Source of the DNA: Lindgomyces ingoldianus
Lineage: Eukaryota; Ascomycota; Dothideomycetes; Pleosporales; Lindgomycetaceae
DNA length: 64,000 nt
Assembly (NCBI RefSeq): GCF_010093535.1
Contig: NW_022985192.1
Location: 812,516 to 876,515, forward strand
Direction: 5' to 3'
The notes beneath the pieces were generated by a model. That model saw nothing but the letters and a program-made list of their open reading frames with translations, had not been told where the DNA came from and did not search any database. The number at the start of each line of letters is the position of its first letter. Position 1 is the first letter of the stretch. Both the position numbers and the translations under genes were made by a program. Of the stretch, positions 24,490 through 37,199 are shown piece after piece.

Positions 24490-27400
24490 TTATTAGGAAG
24501 GGAATTCTTTACATTAGTAGTTCTAGCATTAGGTTGTCTTTATTAGGGTACAGGTTTAGTTTAGATAGGTATTAGGCGTGGAATTAGGTTACTGCAGAGT
24601 TCTCTTACAAGGCTTTTGTAGGTTTCTATAACAGTTTGTTGTATCTAGTCTATTTTATAAAGTATTTATAGATATGTTTTTTTTATTAAACTAAATCTAT
24701 TTAACATCTTCTATAACATATTCTAGTTTATTATTTATAATAACAGGTTTAAGTAGCAGGTTTAGCTGTCTAGGTAAATAGTTAGATTTAGAGGCTACTT
24801 AGCGCAGCAATAATACGTAGAACACAGGGTGTATCTTTATGCTGTTAGGTAGGATTAATTAGTAAGCATGCAATAAGACTATATAAGCTACTATAAAGGG
24901 GCTAAAGTTCTTCTAATTAAGTTTTTTTAATTATTAGTTTATTTAGATATTTCTAGCGTCTAGCTAGACCTTCTTGCTAGCTGCATACGCAGGGGCAGAG
25001 GTTTAGGATTAGTTTGCGTACTCTTATTAAAAAGCTTAAGCCTATGTAAGCTTTTTATAAATGTATTTAGATATGTTTTAGATCTTATTAATAAGTCTAT
25101 TTATATTTATTACTTATATAAATTAATAAGTTAGTTAGGGGGTATTTAAAAGTAGTTTAAATCTTATTTAGAGGTAGTATCTGTAGTTTGCTAAGAATAG
25201 AAATACTTATGTTAATTTAGATATTATGTTATTAGCTTTAAACTATGCTGTAGCTAACTATTTTACCTAGTTATCCTACTAGTAGTTTATATACACTTAT
25301 AAGACTTATTTTATTACAGCATTTACATTCTTAGTCTAGCTGTTAGTCTCTAGGTAAAAAGCTGTAGATAAATAGAGGACAATTTAGAGCTGTTTACAGA
25401 GTTTGTCCTAGAAGGCTAAGACAAACTATGTACCTCTGTCTAATATAATTATGTTAGGCAGGCTATAGTAAACCTATATGTATTAGTAGAATAACTAGGC
25501 TATATTAGGGGCAGTTATAGAGGAACATAGTATTAGGTGTTAATACTTAGTTAAGTAATTAATAACTACTATAATATTTATATACTCTTTAGATAAAGGT
25601 AGGTCTATAATAAAATTAATTAATATATCTTTTTAAGCTTATTTAAAAATTAGGAGCAGTTTAAGCAGGCTATTATACCTTTCTTAAAAGGCCTTTACTT
25701 TACAGTAAGTATAGCAACATAATACGTATTAGCGTACAGTATGGAACATGCGGGGCCAGTAGTACTCTCTCTGTAGTAGGTTGAGAGTCTTTCCTCTGCC
25801 TAGGTGTCCTCTAATAGGCAAGTTGTGTACAATTTAGAGTAGTTTAATTCTTAGTTTGTTAGAATTAGAGATTATAAGTTAGTTATAGTAATATAGCTTA
25901 CTATTTTAGTTTTTGTAGTTAGCTAGTGTTACCTTCTTTAACTAACTAGCGCTGTTTTAGAGCAGGTCTAAGGTTTCTTAAATAAATTTATTATTTAGAT
26001 ACTTATTAGTAATAATTTAATTAATTGTCTAATCTGTTTTGTTTAGGTTAAGGTCTAAAAATAGCTTAAGTTAGAGCAGAGTTTAGTGTTAAGCCTTTTA
26101 CACTTCTTTCTAAGCAAGGACGTCTTAGGATCGCCTTGTAAGGGCATCTAGTTTCCCTCTGTCTTAACTAGAATAATAAGTAATCTTAAAATTAAAATAG
26201 AACAGGTATTTAGACTAATAAGCTTATTAGTAGCTAAGTTATTTTATAGTTGCAAAGTACTGCAAGTTCTTATAGTTAGATAGAACCTATATTAGATGCG
26301 CTGCACCTTCTAGTTTAGGTTGCTATTATTTAAAGCAGCGTACTATAGCAAGTAATTTCTTATTATAGATTTTATAATTGCCTTCTGCAGGACTTATTCT
26401 TTTTAAGAAATATGTGATAGGCCTAATAGTCCTATCTAGCTTAGTCTAGAAGAGAACTCCTGCTACTATGTAGTCTAAGGCATTAGCTTCTACAAGTATT
26501 AGTAGTTTAAAGTTAAAGTAGCAGAGTATTAAAGCTTTAGTAAAGGCTTTTTTTAGCTAGTTAAAGGACTATTAGTAATTTAAGTTAAAGTTAAATTAAA
26601 TCTCTTTTTTAGTAAGTGTAATTATAGGGCTTACTTACTATAAAAAGTTATTAATAAATTATTAGTAAAAGTTAGTAAATCTTATAAAGGCTTAAACATT
26701 TTTTATGTCCTTTAGGTATTACTAATCTAGCACAGTCTAAACTTTAACAGGGTCTATTTAGATGCTATCTGTAGAGATTACATATTCTAAATACATAACC
26801 TTTAATTAGTAGAACTTACATTTGTCTATGTTAAGTTGTAGACCTGCTTCTTCTATAGCCTTTAGCACTAAGCGTACATGCTGTTTATGCTCTAAAAGGC
26901 TATTGCTGTAGATTAGAATGTTGTTAATATACGCAGTGTAGAACATGTCTAGGTAGAGTTAGAGCAAGTTGTTTACAAAATGTTAAAAAGTACTAGGCGC
27001 GTTAGCTAAGCTAAAGGGCATTACTAGGTACTTAAATAGTCTATATTAGGTCTAAAATGCTGTTAGCTACTTGTTGCCCTTTACTATCCTTAGCTTATTA
27101 AAAGTAGTAATAATATTTAACTTTATAAAATACTTTGCTTTACTTAGTTAGCTTAGGGTTTTTTATAAAAAAAAAATTAAGTATTAGTTTTTAATAGTAA
27201 CAGCATTTAGTCCTTAGTAGTTAATGCAGAATTAAAGCCTACCTTTAGGTTTCTTTACAAATAGTATAAGTAACACTACTAGTAAAAAGCTAGCTTAAAT
27301 AAACTCTTTTTCTAGGTTCTTATTAAGGTATTTTTAAAGCACTTTTAATTTGTTTAGTAACATCTTATATAGTGGCCTATAACTAGGTTGTTTACTAGGC

Positions 27401-28330
27401 TTAAGAGTTATCTAGTAATTATATAGATGTTGTATTAAAAGCTTATTAAACTTGTCTTAAAAGAAGACATACAACAGGTTGTAGTAGTTTTAAGGGACTA
27501 TTATCCTTAAGTTAGTGCGTTTTTAAGGAGCTAAAGCTTAGTCTATATTAGAAATTATAACTGTGTAGATTTTGTAATCTAGTTATTAAGCTAGAGTTAT
27601 AAATAGGGTAAGTTCTATGTAGTAAATGTCTATCTACTGTTTAAGTCCTAGTTTATGTTTAAATTAAGTAAGTAGAAATTTCTTAAAAGCTTCTTCTTTT
27701 TTAAGTTTAAGTAGTTGTTAAATTATTTTATGTAGCTTATTTTAGTAAGAGGCCTAGCTTATTAGCCTTACTTAGGTAGTTCTTTTTTAAGTTATTAAAG
27801 AGTAGGTCTAGGGACCTTCTATATTAAGTGCTACTTAGGTGTTATTTAGGTGTGAGCGTAAGCATATATTTTAGCATTAAAAAGAGTTAAAGTTTAGGAC
27901 TTACTTTTAGTAATTAAAGGCAACCTTATGCTAATACAGCTATAGTTGTTCTAAGATTAGGTTATAATATTCTGTGTTTATTACATAGAGCTTAATCTGC
28001 TCTTTATAGTGTTAGTAAGTAATTATAACAGTTATAGTACAGGAGATAGAACCTTTTTTAAGTTATTTTTTATTAAATCTAGTTAGGTAAATTATTTAGG
28101 TAAGTAGTGTTAATTAAAGATTTAGTTTATACACTAGTTCTTTATTAATGTAACTTATGCTGTTTGCTTCTAAGTTAATAAAAGCCTATATTAAAGCTAA
28201 TATAGTTTTTTATTATAAACATATAAGAATATTAACTTAGTACTTCTAGTTGTTAGTAGGGGACTTAGCCTATAGGTTAGCAGAGATCTAGTGTTAAATT
28301 AGTCCTAGAGGGCAACTTAGCCCTAGGACA
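24490..28330 (-). pseudogene. pol relic of G
   Basis: From right to left: protease (about 28100-28200), RT (about 26650-27400), RNase H (about 26150-26600) and integrase (about 24900-25900). Motifs are given in the element entry. All frames are broken by RIP stops. The left 400 bp before the polypurine tract is not assigned. Confidence 0.75.
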
Positions 28331-29500
28331 AGCCTTTTTGCAGGCTCCTACTGCTATAGCTGCGGCTATGTTAAGAGTAGCAAAGGGGATTAAGGCTTAA
28401 ATATAAGTTAGAGCTCTTATAGAAACAAGATTAAAATAGTAAGAATCTTTAATAAGTGCTAGCAGCGCTACTTGCGCAGACTTAAAAAAGAGAAATAAAG
28501 CAGTTTTAGAAGATATAACTATGCTTACTACACTTAAAGTATTAACTTTTTTTTCTATAATCTTTACACTTTCTAGAACTAACTAGAGCATAATTTAAAT
28601 TAATTTTTATTCTGTTAAAGTCCTTATTTGCAACTACGCTAGTTTAGGGGCGTATTAGGGCTTGTACAGGGAGGAACCTTATGTTATTATTGTAGGTAGC
28701 AATTAGGTTTACATACGCGTTAAGGTTGTTTAGAAGGGGTTCTTCTACTATAGCGCGTTGTAGTTTAGTTAAGAGGGAGTTATATAAGGCTGCAATTAGA
28801 CCTATCTTATTTAGGCCTATATTAAATGCAAGTTAGCAGAACTTAGTAAAGTGTAAAGTAAAGCTTTTTTTTTTTTATTATAAAGTGTTTAGGTAACTTA
28901 GGGCTATTAACTTTTTATTTAAGTCTCTATAAGTTGCTTACAAAAACACTATAAATTAATCTAGGTTAATAATATCTTTATTTATTAGTAAGTTAATTAA
29001 GGCTGTTATATTATAGTTAAGTTAAAAGTAAGCATATAGTAACTAAGAGCGTTTAGAGGGGAATTAGTCTACATTTCCTTTAAGTTTGTATTAGAGCTTA
29101 TGTAAGAAAGAAAGTAGGTCTTTCTATTTTCTATTAAACAGTAGGGGATTAGGGAGTTAGTTAGATTTTATTACTAGGTTAAAAGGGTTACAGGTTATAG
29201 GCAGTGTTAAGTAGAAGGGAGTTAAGCTATCTCTAGACTTCTAAGTAGGCTTTAAGGCTAGTAAGTTCTTAGTTCCTACTACTATAATAAAAGTTAAGGC
29301 AGAAACAGACTGCTTAATAATATAAAGCTATTTTTTAAAGTCTTTTTAAAAAGCTTTAAAGCTTATAATGTAGCAGCTTTTTTATAAAGTAAGCGCTTTT
29401 TAGAAGGCTTCTTAGCTTACTCTAATAGCTTAGAGTTATATAAGTACTAAGCTTATTAGATTAGATTTAGAGGCTATTCTTAGCTAAAGTTTTAACATAA
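28331..29500 (-). pseudogene. probable gag region of G
   Basis: It is called gag from its place between the 5' LTR (29506-29823) and the protease. Coding-like codon structure with stops is visible, but I could not point to a clean capsid motif or zinc knuckle. Confidence 0.45.
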
Positions 29501-29505
29501 CATAA

Positions 29506-29823
29506 TGTTATAATTATGCACAAGTAAGGTTATAAAGCTTTACAGAGGTCTAGTTTAATTACTACGTAAGGTATTATAGTAGGTATAAGACGTTATGTAA
29601 GGAACAGAAAGGTTTAGAAGAAAATTAGTAATTAAATACTTAGCTTAGAAGTCTAAGCGCTTTAGGTATAAATTAAGCCTGTTTTAGGTTTAGTTAGTGT
29701 TAAGGCAGTTTATGCTTAAGTTTATATCTGTGTTGTGTTGTGTTTGTGTTAGACGTGCACTAATAATACTCTAGTACGCGTCTAATACAGTTATGTCTAG
29801 GATCCAGGGAGGATACTGTGACA
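29506..29823 (-). repeat. 5' LTR of G
   Basis: 318 bp. Its first part (inner edge) is mutated, with tgttataattatgcacaag, while its end (outer edge) is clean, with gtctaggatccagggagg and ctgtgaca. Confidence 0.93.
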
Positions 29824-32013
29824 GTTATTAACACTGCACTTAACCTCTATTTAGACATATTTGCACTTGTGTACTTAGATAATGTCCTAATATACGCTAA
29901 AAACAACTAAGCAGATTACATAACTAAAGTAAAACTTATACTTAATTAACTTTAATAATATAGACTTTACTTATAACTAGAAAAATATAAATTTAACATA
30001 TAAAAAACTAAATACCTAGAATTTATTATTAATAAGAAAGAAATAAAGATAGACCTTACTAAGGTAGAAAAGGTACTTAACTAGCTAACACTAATAACAG
30101 TAACAGAAATTAAAGGATTTCTAGGCCTTACTAGCTACATACAAAGAATAATTAAGGATTACTTAAAAATAGCACTTCTCTTTACAGACGCTACCTTAAA
30201 AGAAATAGCAACTTAAAAATTCTAATAAACACTAGAAATAAAAGAAGCCTTTTAAAAGCTAAAACAAATAATAATAAGCTACCCTGTCCTTAGAATGTAC
30301 AACCCCTTATTAGAAACAAAAGTACACACAGATGCCTCTCTAAAAGCAGAAGAAGCAGCACTCTCCTAAAAACAAGAAAACAGTTAATAGCATCTAGTAG
30401 CCTACTACTTAGCAAAATTTGCACTATTAGAGCAAAAATACACTATCCCTAATAAAGAACTAAAAGCTATAGTTAATACATGCAAAAACTAAAAAGTAAA
30501 ACTCTAAGGGCTTAGTTAATAATTTATAATCTTTACTAACTATGTAAACTTTATTACCTTCTTTACTACTAAGAAACTATTACTTATGCATGTACAATAG
30601 GCTATAAAACTTGCTTAATTTAACTTTGTTATTAAACATGTAGCAGGAAGTAGTAACTAACAGGCTAATGCCTTAAGTAGGCGCGCAGACTATTTTAAAA
30701 CTAATAAAAAGAATTCTAAGAAATTTAAAATCTTTAGAGAAACTCTAGAAGGACTAGTCTATAAAGGACTTAACCTAAAAAAACTACTATGTTCCTTTAT
30801 AATAATTAAATAAAGATAGAAAAACTTAATAAAAGAATATTATAAAGCCTCTATGTTTAGACACCTAAGAATTAGGTTGCTATAAAAAAAATTAAAACTA
30901 CTATACTCTAAAAGGTACTTTAATTAAAACACCTATATACTAAAGTCCTATAAGAATGTAATATTTATAATAAGAATAACCTGTAAAGGCACAAACCTTA
31001 TAGATTACTCTAGCTAATTACAGCACCTAGCTAACTATAGACAATAATAACTATAGACTTTATAACTAGACTACCACCCTTACATAAGCCTAGCACTAAA
31101 AGACTCTGTAATATAATTACATAAGTTATAAATAAAACTACTAAGTTTATTTACTTATAGCTATTAAAGAAAACTATTACAGCTAAAGAATTTATGTTTA
31201 AACTAGAAAAAAATATCTTTGCTACTTATAGCTGCTCTAAAATTATTATCTTTAATTATAACAAATTATTTACTAGTAAATTCTAGACAGCCTTAATTAA
31301 GCACCTTAGAATTAACTATAGACTCTTTACTTCTTACTACCTATAAACAGACAGACAAACAGAAAAAATAAACATAAAAGTTAAAAAATTCTTATAAAAA
31401 TACATCTTATATAAATAAACAGACTAGGCAAAATAGCTGCTAATAGCATAGTTTGTTATTAACACCTTAGAATTAGCTACTACTAAGGAAACCCTATATA
31501 AAGCTAATTTTAGTTATTCTTTATAATATAAGCTTTACAGCTTATAGTTAACTAATCCCCTAGAAGCTATAAATTGCACAACTAAACTCTTAGAGATACA
31601 TTAGAAACTTACTAAAAAAGCCTAATTAGCCTAAGAAGCTATAAAGAAAGCAGTAAACTAAAAAAGAAAATCTACACTAGAAATACACCTAAATAATTAT
31701 GTATACTTAGACATAAAAGACCTTAAAACACTACAACCCTCTAAAAAATTAGCAGAGAAACATATAGAACTATACTAAGTTATATAAACACGCCTTAGCA
31801 TTTGCAAGCTTAAATTACTAAAAGAAATGCAAATACACTCTTAGTTCTATGTTTTTAAGCTTAAACTTACACCTAAAACTATTCTACTTACAACTACTAA
31901 ATAAAAAGAAGAAGAAAAGGAGTATAAAGTAAAGAAAATTCTAAATTATAAAAAAAATAAGTACTTAGTAAAATAAAAAGAATAGCTTACTAGCAAAAAC
32001 ACTTAGAAACTTA

Positions 32014-32654
32014 TTAAAAGCCTAACAAACGCTTCTTAGGCCTTTTATAAATACCTAGAGTCCCTTCTAAATAAAACTATTCTAGAGAAAGCTCTCTAAA
32101 CTAGAAAGCACTATTATTAATTAAAACTGCAGCAGCATTAGCTAGCTACAATGTAGGAAGTCTACAACCCTTTAATATAAGCTAAGGAGAAGGAAGACCT
32201 GCTGCTTTTGCCTTAAGCGCTTTAAGCTTATTTAATAATAAAAGGTTTTTTTTTAGATACTTTACCTTTTAATCTACTAAAACTTTTAACTATTTTTAAA
32301 CCTGTTCTTGCTAAGCTATAAAGGACTAAAGACGCTTTAAGGACTTAGCCTGTTTTTACATCTCTTTTTTTTTTCTTTTATCTCTTTCTTTTTAGCTACC
32401 TTTAGCTCCCCTAGCAGTTTCTTTTTTTTACACTCTAGGCAATTTTAAGCTGCATTAGAAACAAAAGCATTATAATAACTACCCTTTTGCACGCACTCTA
32501 CGCACTTGTCTAATAACAGGGACATCACGCAGGAAGAACTATAAGACTAGTAAAGACTATAAAGACGCATTTTTATACAACAATAAAAATTAAGACAAGT
32601 AATAGTATAAAGGCAATAGGCAACAGCAGAAGTACAAGAAACCTAATAAGGCAT
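32014..32654 (-). pseudogene. antisense ORF of A2 (degraded)
   Basis: This is the counterpart of 7994-8635 in A1, starting at the ATG complement of 32652-32654. Length differs by one base from A1 by my count, so a small indel is likely. Extra RIP stops are present. It keeps the Cys-rich and Lys/Glu-rich order. Confidence 0.5.
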
Positions 32655-32778
32655 AGTTAAAAAAGATAAATATTAAATAAGCCTTTAAAGACAGAAATGC
32701 ACTAGCTAAAAAAAAAATTTAACACTTATAATAAAAAAAATGTAACAGCAAGGACGCTAACTAGAAGAGAAGCCTACG

Positions 32779-33396
32779 TGTTATAGCTAATAGTTAGACT
32801 ATAATAACCTAACTAGTTATCCTACACAGCCTAAACAATGTTAGATAGAAGGCACTTAGCCCTACACTAAACAAATTATGTAATAGGACAGATAAAAAAT
32901 AGCTTTAGCTTTTAAATAAAAGCCTTGCAGAGTGCACTGTCTAATAAGGACTAAAGCATTATAGGCAATGCAGGCATTGCAGGTAGTTGCAGGCAATGCA
33001 TGCAACACCTGCAACGCATGCAAACGCATGCAAGCCCTATGTATATAGTCTTAATTATAACTATAGTTAAAAGGTTATAATTACTATTAAGTTTATTATT
33101 TAGTCTTTACTATTTAATAAACTAAGAGGCATTAAAACTTTTATAAAGAGGACATTACTGCCTTGTATATCTTGCACTATATATACTTCCACTCCTATCC
33201 TTACAGATCAGGTTTGCTAGCTCCCTATACAGCTACTAGGACAAACTACAACCTGCCTTCTTTATCTCGCCCTACCTGTACTCTGCTCGACAGACTGTAC
33301 ACCCGATCTAGCTAAGTTCTACCCCTTCTCCGCTAACCACACCTTAGGCCGACGTACTCCCGAAAATACCATTTCGCCGGAGTAAGGATTGTAACA
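32779..33396 (+). repeat. 3' LTR of A2
   Basis: 618 bp. The inner start is mutated and the outer end (about 33285-33396) is clean, with CpG-rich gccgacgtactcccg. Confidence 0.95.
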
Positions 33397-33709
33397 TAAG
33401 CTCCCTTAAGCTCCCTAGACTTGTGGCCTGTTCTCCTATTAGACAACGCACTTCTCTATTACTGCAGGCAGCTGTGCTGCTTCTGTGTCCTCTAATTAGT
33501 CTATAAGCAAGCCCTGCCCTAATCTAGCTAGATTATAGAGCACTGCTAGTAGAGTTACGCTAGTCTAACTGTAGACTGTAACACGCTGCCCCTTCTCCTT
33601 AGCAGCGTCCTTGCTGCTCTGCTTACACAACTGTGTTAGTAAGGGTTTATTTATAAAGTAAGCGCTTACTTACTAGAAGGCATTCTTAACATCTATTTTT
33701 TTAAGCTAA

Positions 33710-34348
33710 ATAGCTTGTTAGTCTTATTTATTCTACTGTCCTTATGTTGCCCTTTGTTTTAATCCTTTTTATTAAATAAAGATAAGGCCCTATAGCGCTT
33801 ACTAATTCTTAGAGTTATTTTATGTGTTAACTTTATTTTTAGATAAATATGTTAAGTGTGTAAAAAAGCATAATAAATGTAACACTTTTATTTCTAACAC
33901 TATGTAAAATTACTTAGAGAAAAAGAGGGAGACGCTTCTTTAGTCTGCTAAGGCTTTATAGGCATAGGACTATGTGTTGTTAGATAAACAGCTATCTTAA
34001 AACTAAAAGTAACTTTATTTATAGAAAAAGATGTTAGCAGTAAGGGATAGAGAGTGTTATAAGCAGGATTATATCTAAAAGTTACTAGATTTGCTAGAAG
34101 CTTAGCGCGTAAAGTATTTAAAGAGAGATCTCTCTTCCTTAGATAAGATAGAAGCTCTAAAGGCTAAAGTAGAGGGCTGTTCCCCTTTACAGCTTTTATT
34201 AGCTAGAATTTGTCTCTAAAGACTGCTACTATCTAGTAATAACATAGCTACTTTTTTTAATATAGGTGCCTTATTACCTAGCTAGTTTCTTTTAGATAAG
34301 CTTAAAAGTACTTCTATACTAATAGCTGCGCGTTCTGCAAATTCTTAG
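33710..34348 (+). pseudogene. antisense ORF of gypsy F (212 codons)
   Basis: The plus-strand frame is opposite to F pol. It starts at ATA 33710 (ATG in A and B, a G-to-A change) and stays in one phase to TAG 34346-34348, with only TAG/TAA interruptions before. Shared blocks with A1 are KIRPYSAYW (A1 KMRPYSPYW), FLDKYVKCVKKHNKCNTFISN and RDLSSLDKIEALKAK. The length of 212 codons matches A1 (213) and B1 (221). Expression would need a promoter on the opposite strand near the 3' LTR. Confidence 0.62.
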
Positions 34349-36110
34349 CTAGTTTTTATATATTTTTACTAGTAAGCTACTCTTTTTATTTTACTAGAAA
34401 TTTTTTTTAGTTTTTTTAATTACTAATAATGTGTTTAACTTTATATTCTGTTTCTTTATTTTCTTATTCTTATGTAGATAGAGGAATTTCTTTAAGTGCT
34501 TTTTCTAATCTAGAGACATAAAACTATAGGTGTATCTTTATATGTAAGAGAAGCTTAAGTTTATAATTATCTTCTTAAGTCTATAAGACTTTATAGAGTC
34601 TTATTCTCTTTTCTGCTAGCTTTCTAGAAGGTCTTAGTATCTTAAGGTTCTTAGTGTTAAGATATACGTGGTCTTTTAGGTAGATCTTTAGTCCTAGTTG
34701 TTGTAATTTGTCTACATATTTTTCTATTATCTTTTAACTAGCTTTAGCTTTAATTGCTAATTTTTTATATATGCTTTATAAATTAGATAACTAGTCTATT
34801 AACTTTTAAAAGTCTGTAAGTTAATTTTTTTATAGTATAAAATACAAGTTGTAGCTAAAGTTAGCCTTATATAGTGTCTCTTTTATTGTAGCTAATTCTA
34901 CTATGTTAATAGCTAGCTGTGCTATTAGAAGCTATTCTGCCTAGTTGTTCTAAGTATAGAAAACATACTTTCTTAGGTATTTTTCTACTTTAGCGTTTAC
35001 TCTCTTAGTCTAGCTGTCTATCTGCAGATAGTATGCTGTAGATAGTTTATAGGTTATGCTAAAGTGTTGCATAGCTGCTTTCTAAAATCTGCTAGTAAAC
35101 AGTTTATTTTAGTTAAAGATAATAATCTTAGGGCATCTATGTACTAATATAATGTTCTATTCTAATTTATAGATAAATTTTTTAGCTGTTATTATTTTTT
35201 TAAAAGGCTAAGTGTGTAGATATTTAGTAGTTTTATTAAAAGCTACTATAATTATATTACACATTCTTTCTGTTTCTAGTTCCCTAGACAGGAGTAGTCC
35301 TATAATAAAGTCTATTATAATTATTATCTATAGTAGCTTTAGTGCTTTAATTAGGTAAAAGTATCTATAGGTCTTATGCCTTTGCAGGTTATTTTTATTA
35401 CAGGTGTTATATTCTCTAAGTACCTTAGTGCATAGCTGCTTTATCTTTAGTATTTTTTATAGTATAGCAGCCTTTAGTTTTTTTTAAAGGGTGCCTATTC
35501 CTAGGTGCCTAAACATTAGGAATTTGTAGTATTCTTAGATTAGGTTTTTTTTATCCCTGCTTAACTGCTGTAAGCATGTAGAATTCTTCTATAGGTTAGG
35601 GTTGCTACTTTTTAGTAATAGTAATTACTTAGTAATTACTAAGTGCTAGTAATTACTATTACTATAAGCACTTAGTAATAGTAATTACTATTACTAGAGG
35701 TACGTAGTAATTACTATTTCTATAAATAGATATTTTATAGAAAAAGATTTTAAGTAGTAAAAGTAATAATTATTATAATAGTATATAATAATTCTTATGT
35801 CTCTAGTAATATATAAAGCTTTTTTATTAAAAAAAAACTATATAAGCTGAAAAAAAAAATTAACAAGTAATTACTATAATTTAAGCAACTATAATATATA
35901 TAATAATAATATATAATAACGCTATATAATACTATTTAACATATATATTTACTTTACTAAAGTTATTCTACTTATTAATATTACTAACTTTATTTATATT
36001 ATATTATAATTTTAGTTTTAGTAAAAAAATTAATGTTAAAAAGATATATATTTTATACTATATTTAGTAAGTAGATATTTTTATAATAGCTATTTCTATT
36101 CTTATAGTAA

Positions 36111-36135
36111 NNNNNNNNNNNNNNNNNNNNNNNNN
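36111..36135. other. assembly gap (25 N)
   Basis: The run of N lies directly before a 9-bp tandem array inside element H, so the true array length is unknown. Confidence 0.99.
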
Positions 36136-36220
36136 TTTTATTTATTTTATTTATTTTATTTATTTTATTTATTTTATTTATTTTATTTATTTTATTTATT
36201 TTATTTATTTTATTTATTTT
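36136..36220. repeat. TTTTATTTA tandem array
   Basis: About nine and a half copies of a 9-bp unit, starting at the gap edge. The opposite end of H (43465-43660) is a looser version built on ttatttaagttatttag units. Confidence 0.9.
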
Positions 36221-36270
36221 AGTTATATAATTTATTTAGTTATTTCCTTTATTTTAGTTATTTCTTTTAC

Positions 36271-36550
36271 TGTTGAATGGGCTCTGACAGCTAGCTGCTT
36301 ATAGTATAAGCACTTAAGTAGCAAGAGTAAGAGTGGTGTACAGTGTGCACAGCGTACAAGGTAGGTAAGGTAAGGGCAACATGTTTCTAGTTCTATTACT
36401 CTTGTCTTTCCTTTATATAGAGGAAAAGGGGGATATCTAGATGTTCGCGCACAGAGGTTCACGCACAAGTATTATGTAACATAGGTACGTGATCCTGCTT
36501 GTGCGCAATTGCTTGTATCTAGGCTGCAACGCTGCTGCTGCGTACAGACA
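36271..36550 (-). repeat. 3' LTR of I
   Basis: 280 bp, TGTTGAATGGGCTC...GTACAGACA. The outer start is clean and the inner end is mutated (ttcacgcacaagtattatgtaac). An open frame at 36232-36468 across its left edge is not a gene. Confidence 0.92.
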
Positions 36551-36994
36551 CTAGCAACTTTTCTTTTTGTCTAAAGAGTTGCTTTCTGTACACATTACTT
36601 CCCTTTTATTTATGTAGGTCTATTTAATTATATTCTGCCTTTACTCTACTCTATTTGTTAAGACTTGCCTTAGTAATGCTGTACGTTAAGATAAGCTAGT
36701 TACACTATGTAAATAGCTCTATAAATAGTGTAGAGTGTTTTAGGCTATTATTATCTAGCCTTTATGCACTTGCTTTATAAGTAATTTAGTAGTATATAAA
36801 CTATTTTGTGTAGGGTTTTATGCTAGAATAGTGTAGGATCTTTGCGTAGGCAGGTGTGTAAAGAGGTGTATATAATAAGGTCTTCTTTTCTTCTTTACCT
36901 TCTTTTCTTTATTCTTTACTTTTTAAGCTCTACTGTATAATTCCCTAGCTCTTTTCTCTTTTTGTACAGTGCTAATAGTGACAGATACTCCCGC

Positions 36995-36997
<3 letters not shown>

Positions 36998-37037
<40 letters not shown>

Positions 37038-37044
37038 GAGAGAG
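36998..37044. repeat. (CA)n and (GA)n microsatellite
   Basis: 18 CA units followed by tagagagagag, in the 3' non-coding part of copia element I. Confidence 0.95.
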
Positions 37045-37199
37045 ATGTCTCTCTAGCCTTCCTCCTCTACCTCTAGCGCTGTTAGTGCGGGCGTCTTTAA
37101 CGTCCTTGTGCAGTCTAGCAGCCTAGGGCGCATCTGCGTTACCCTTCTAACTAGTTCTACTGCTAATTAGCAGTTTATTTAGTGTTTTAGTATAAATAT

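Larger units (their letters stand above)
24155..29823 (-). mobile_element. Ty3/gypsy element G, 5,669 bp
   Basis: The two LTRs are 318 bp (TGTCACGATTGTG...CTGTGACA), with target duplication gttat (24150-24154 and 29824-29828). A run of 14 C next to the left LTR is, on the minus strand, a G-rich polypurine tract, so the element reads right to left. RT near 26885-26945 reads YLDMFYTAYINNILIYSNS (YVDD changed to YINN by RIP). RNase H near 26390-26490 reads VEANALDYIVAGVLF, and the protease near 28150 reads AFINLEANSISYINKEL. It is shorter than A, B and F, and no antisense ORF was seen. Confidence 0.92.
22900..32120 (+). pseudogene. pol relic of A2, split by G
   Basis: Protease and RT start lie at 22900-24154. 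After element G, the frame resumes at 29824 (one GTTAT copy removed) in the middle of RT. The active-site region (YLDN type, 29872-29885), RNase H, integrase and chromodomain follow to about 32120. It is fully degraded by TAG/TAA codons. Confidence 0.85.
20086..33396 (+). mobile_element. chromovirus A2 (complete, interrupted by G)
   Basis: This is a second copy of family A with 618-bp LTRs and the duplication taagc (20081-20085 and 33397-33401). Gypsy G (24155-29823) interrupts the RT region. Without G it is about 7.64 kb, like A1. It is more heavily RIP-mutated than A1 throughout, and both differ from each other mainly by C:G to T:A. Confidence 0.95.
19676..33583 (-). repeat. 3' LTR of F, split by A2
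   Basis: The pieces are 19676-20085 and 33402-33583, 592 bp in total, matching 48624-49215. The first 240 bp (outer edge) are clean, and the last 180 bp (inner edge) are RIP-mutated. Ends are TGTTACAATCC and CTGTAACA. Confidence 0.9.

Noticed and set aside
36998..37044. CA/GA run as a regulatory Z-DNA element
   Set aside because: It is an ordinary microsatellite in a dead copia element, with nothing nearby to regulate.
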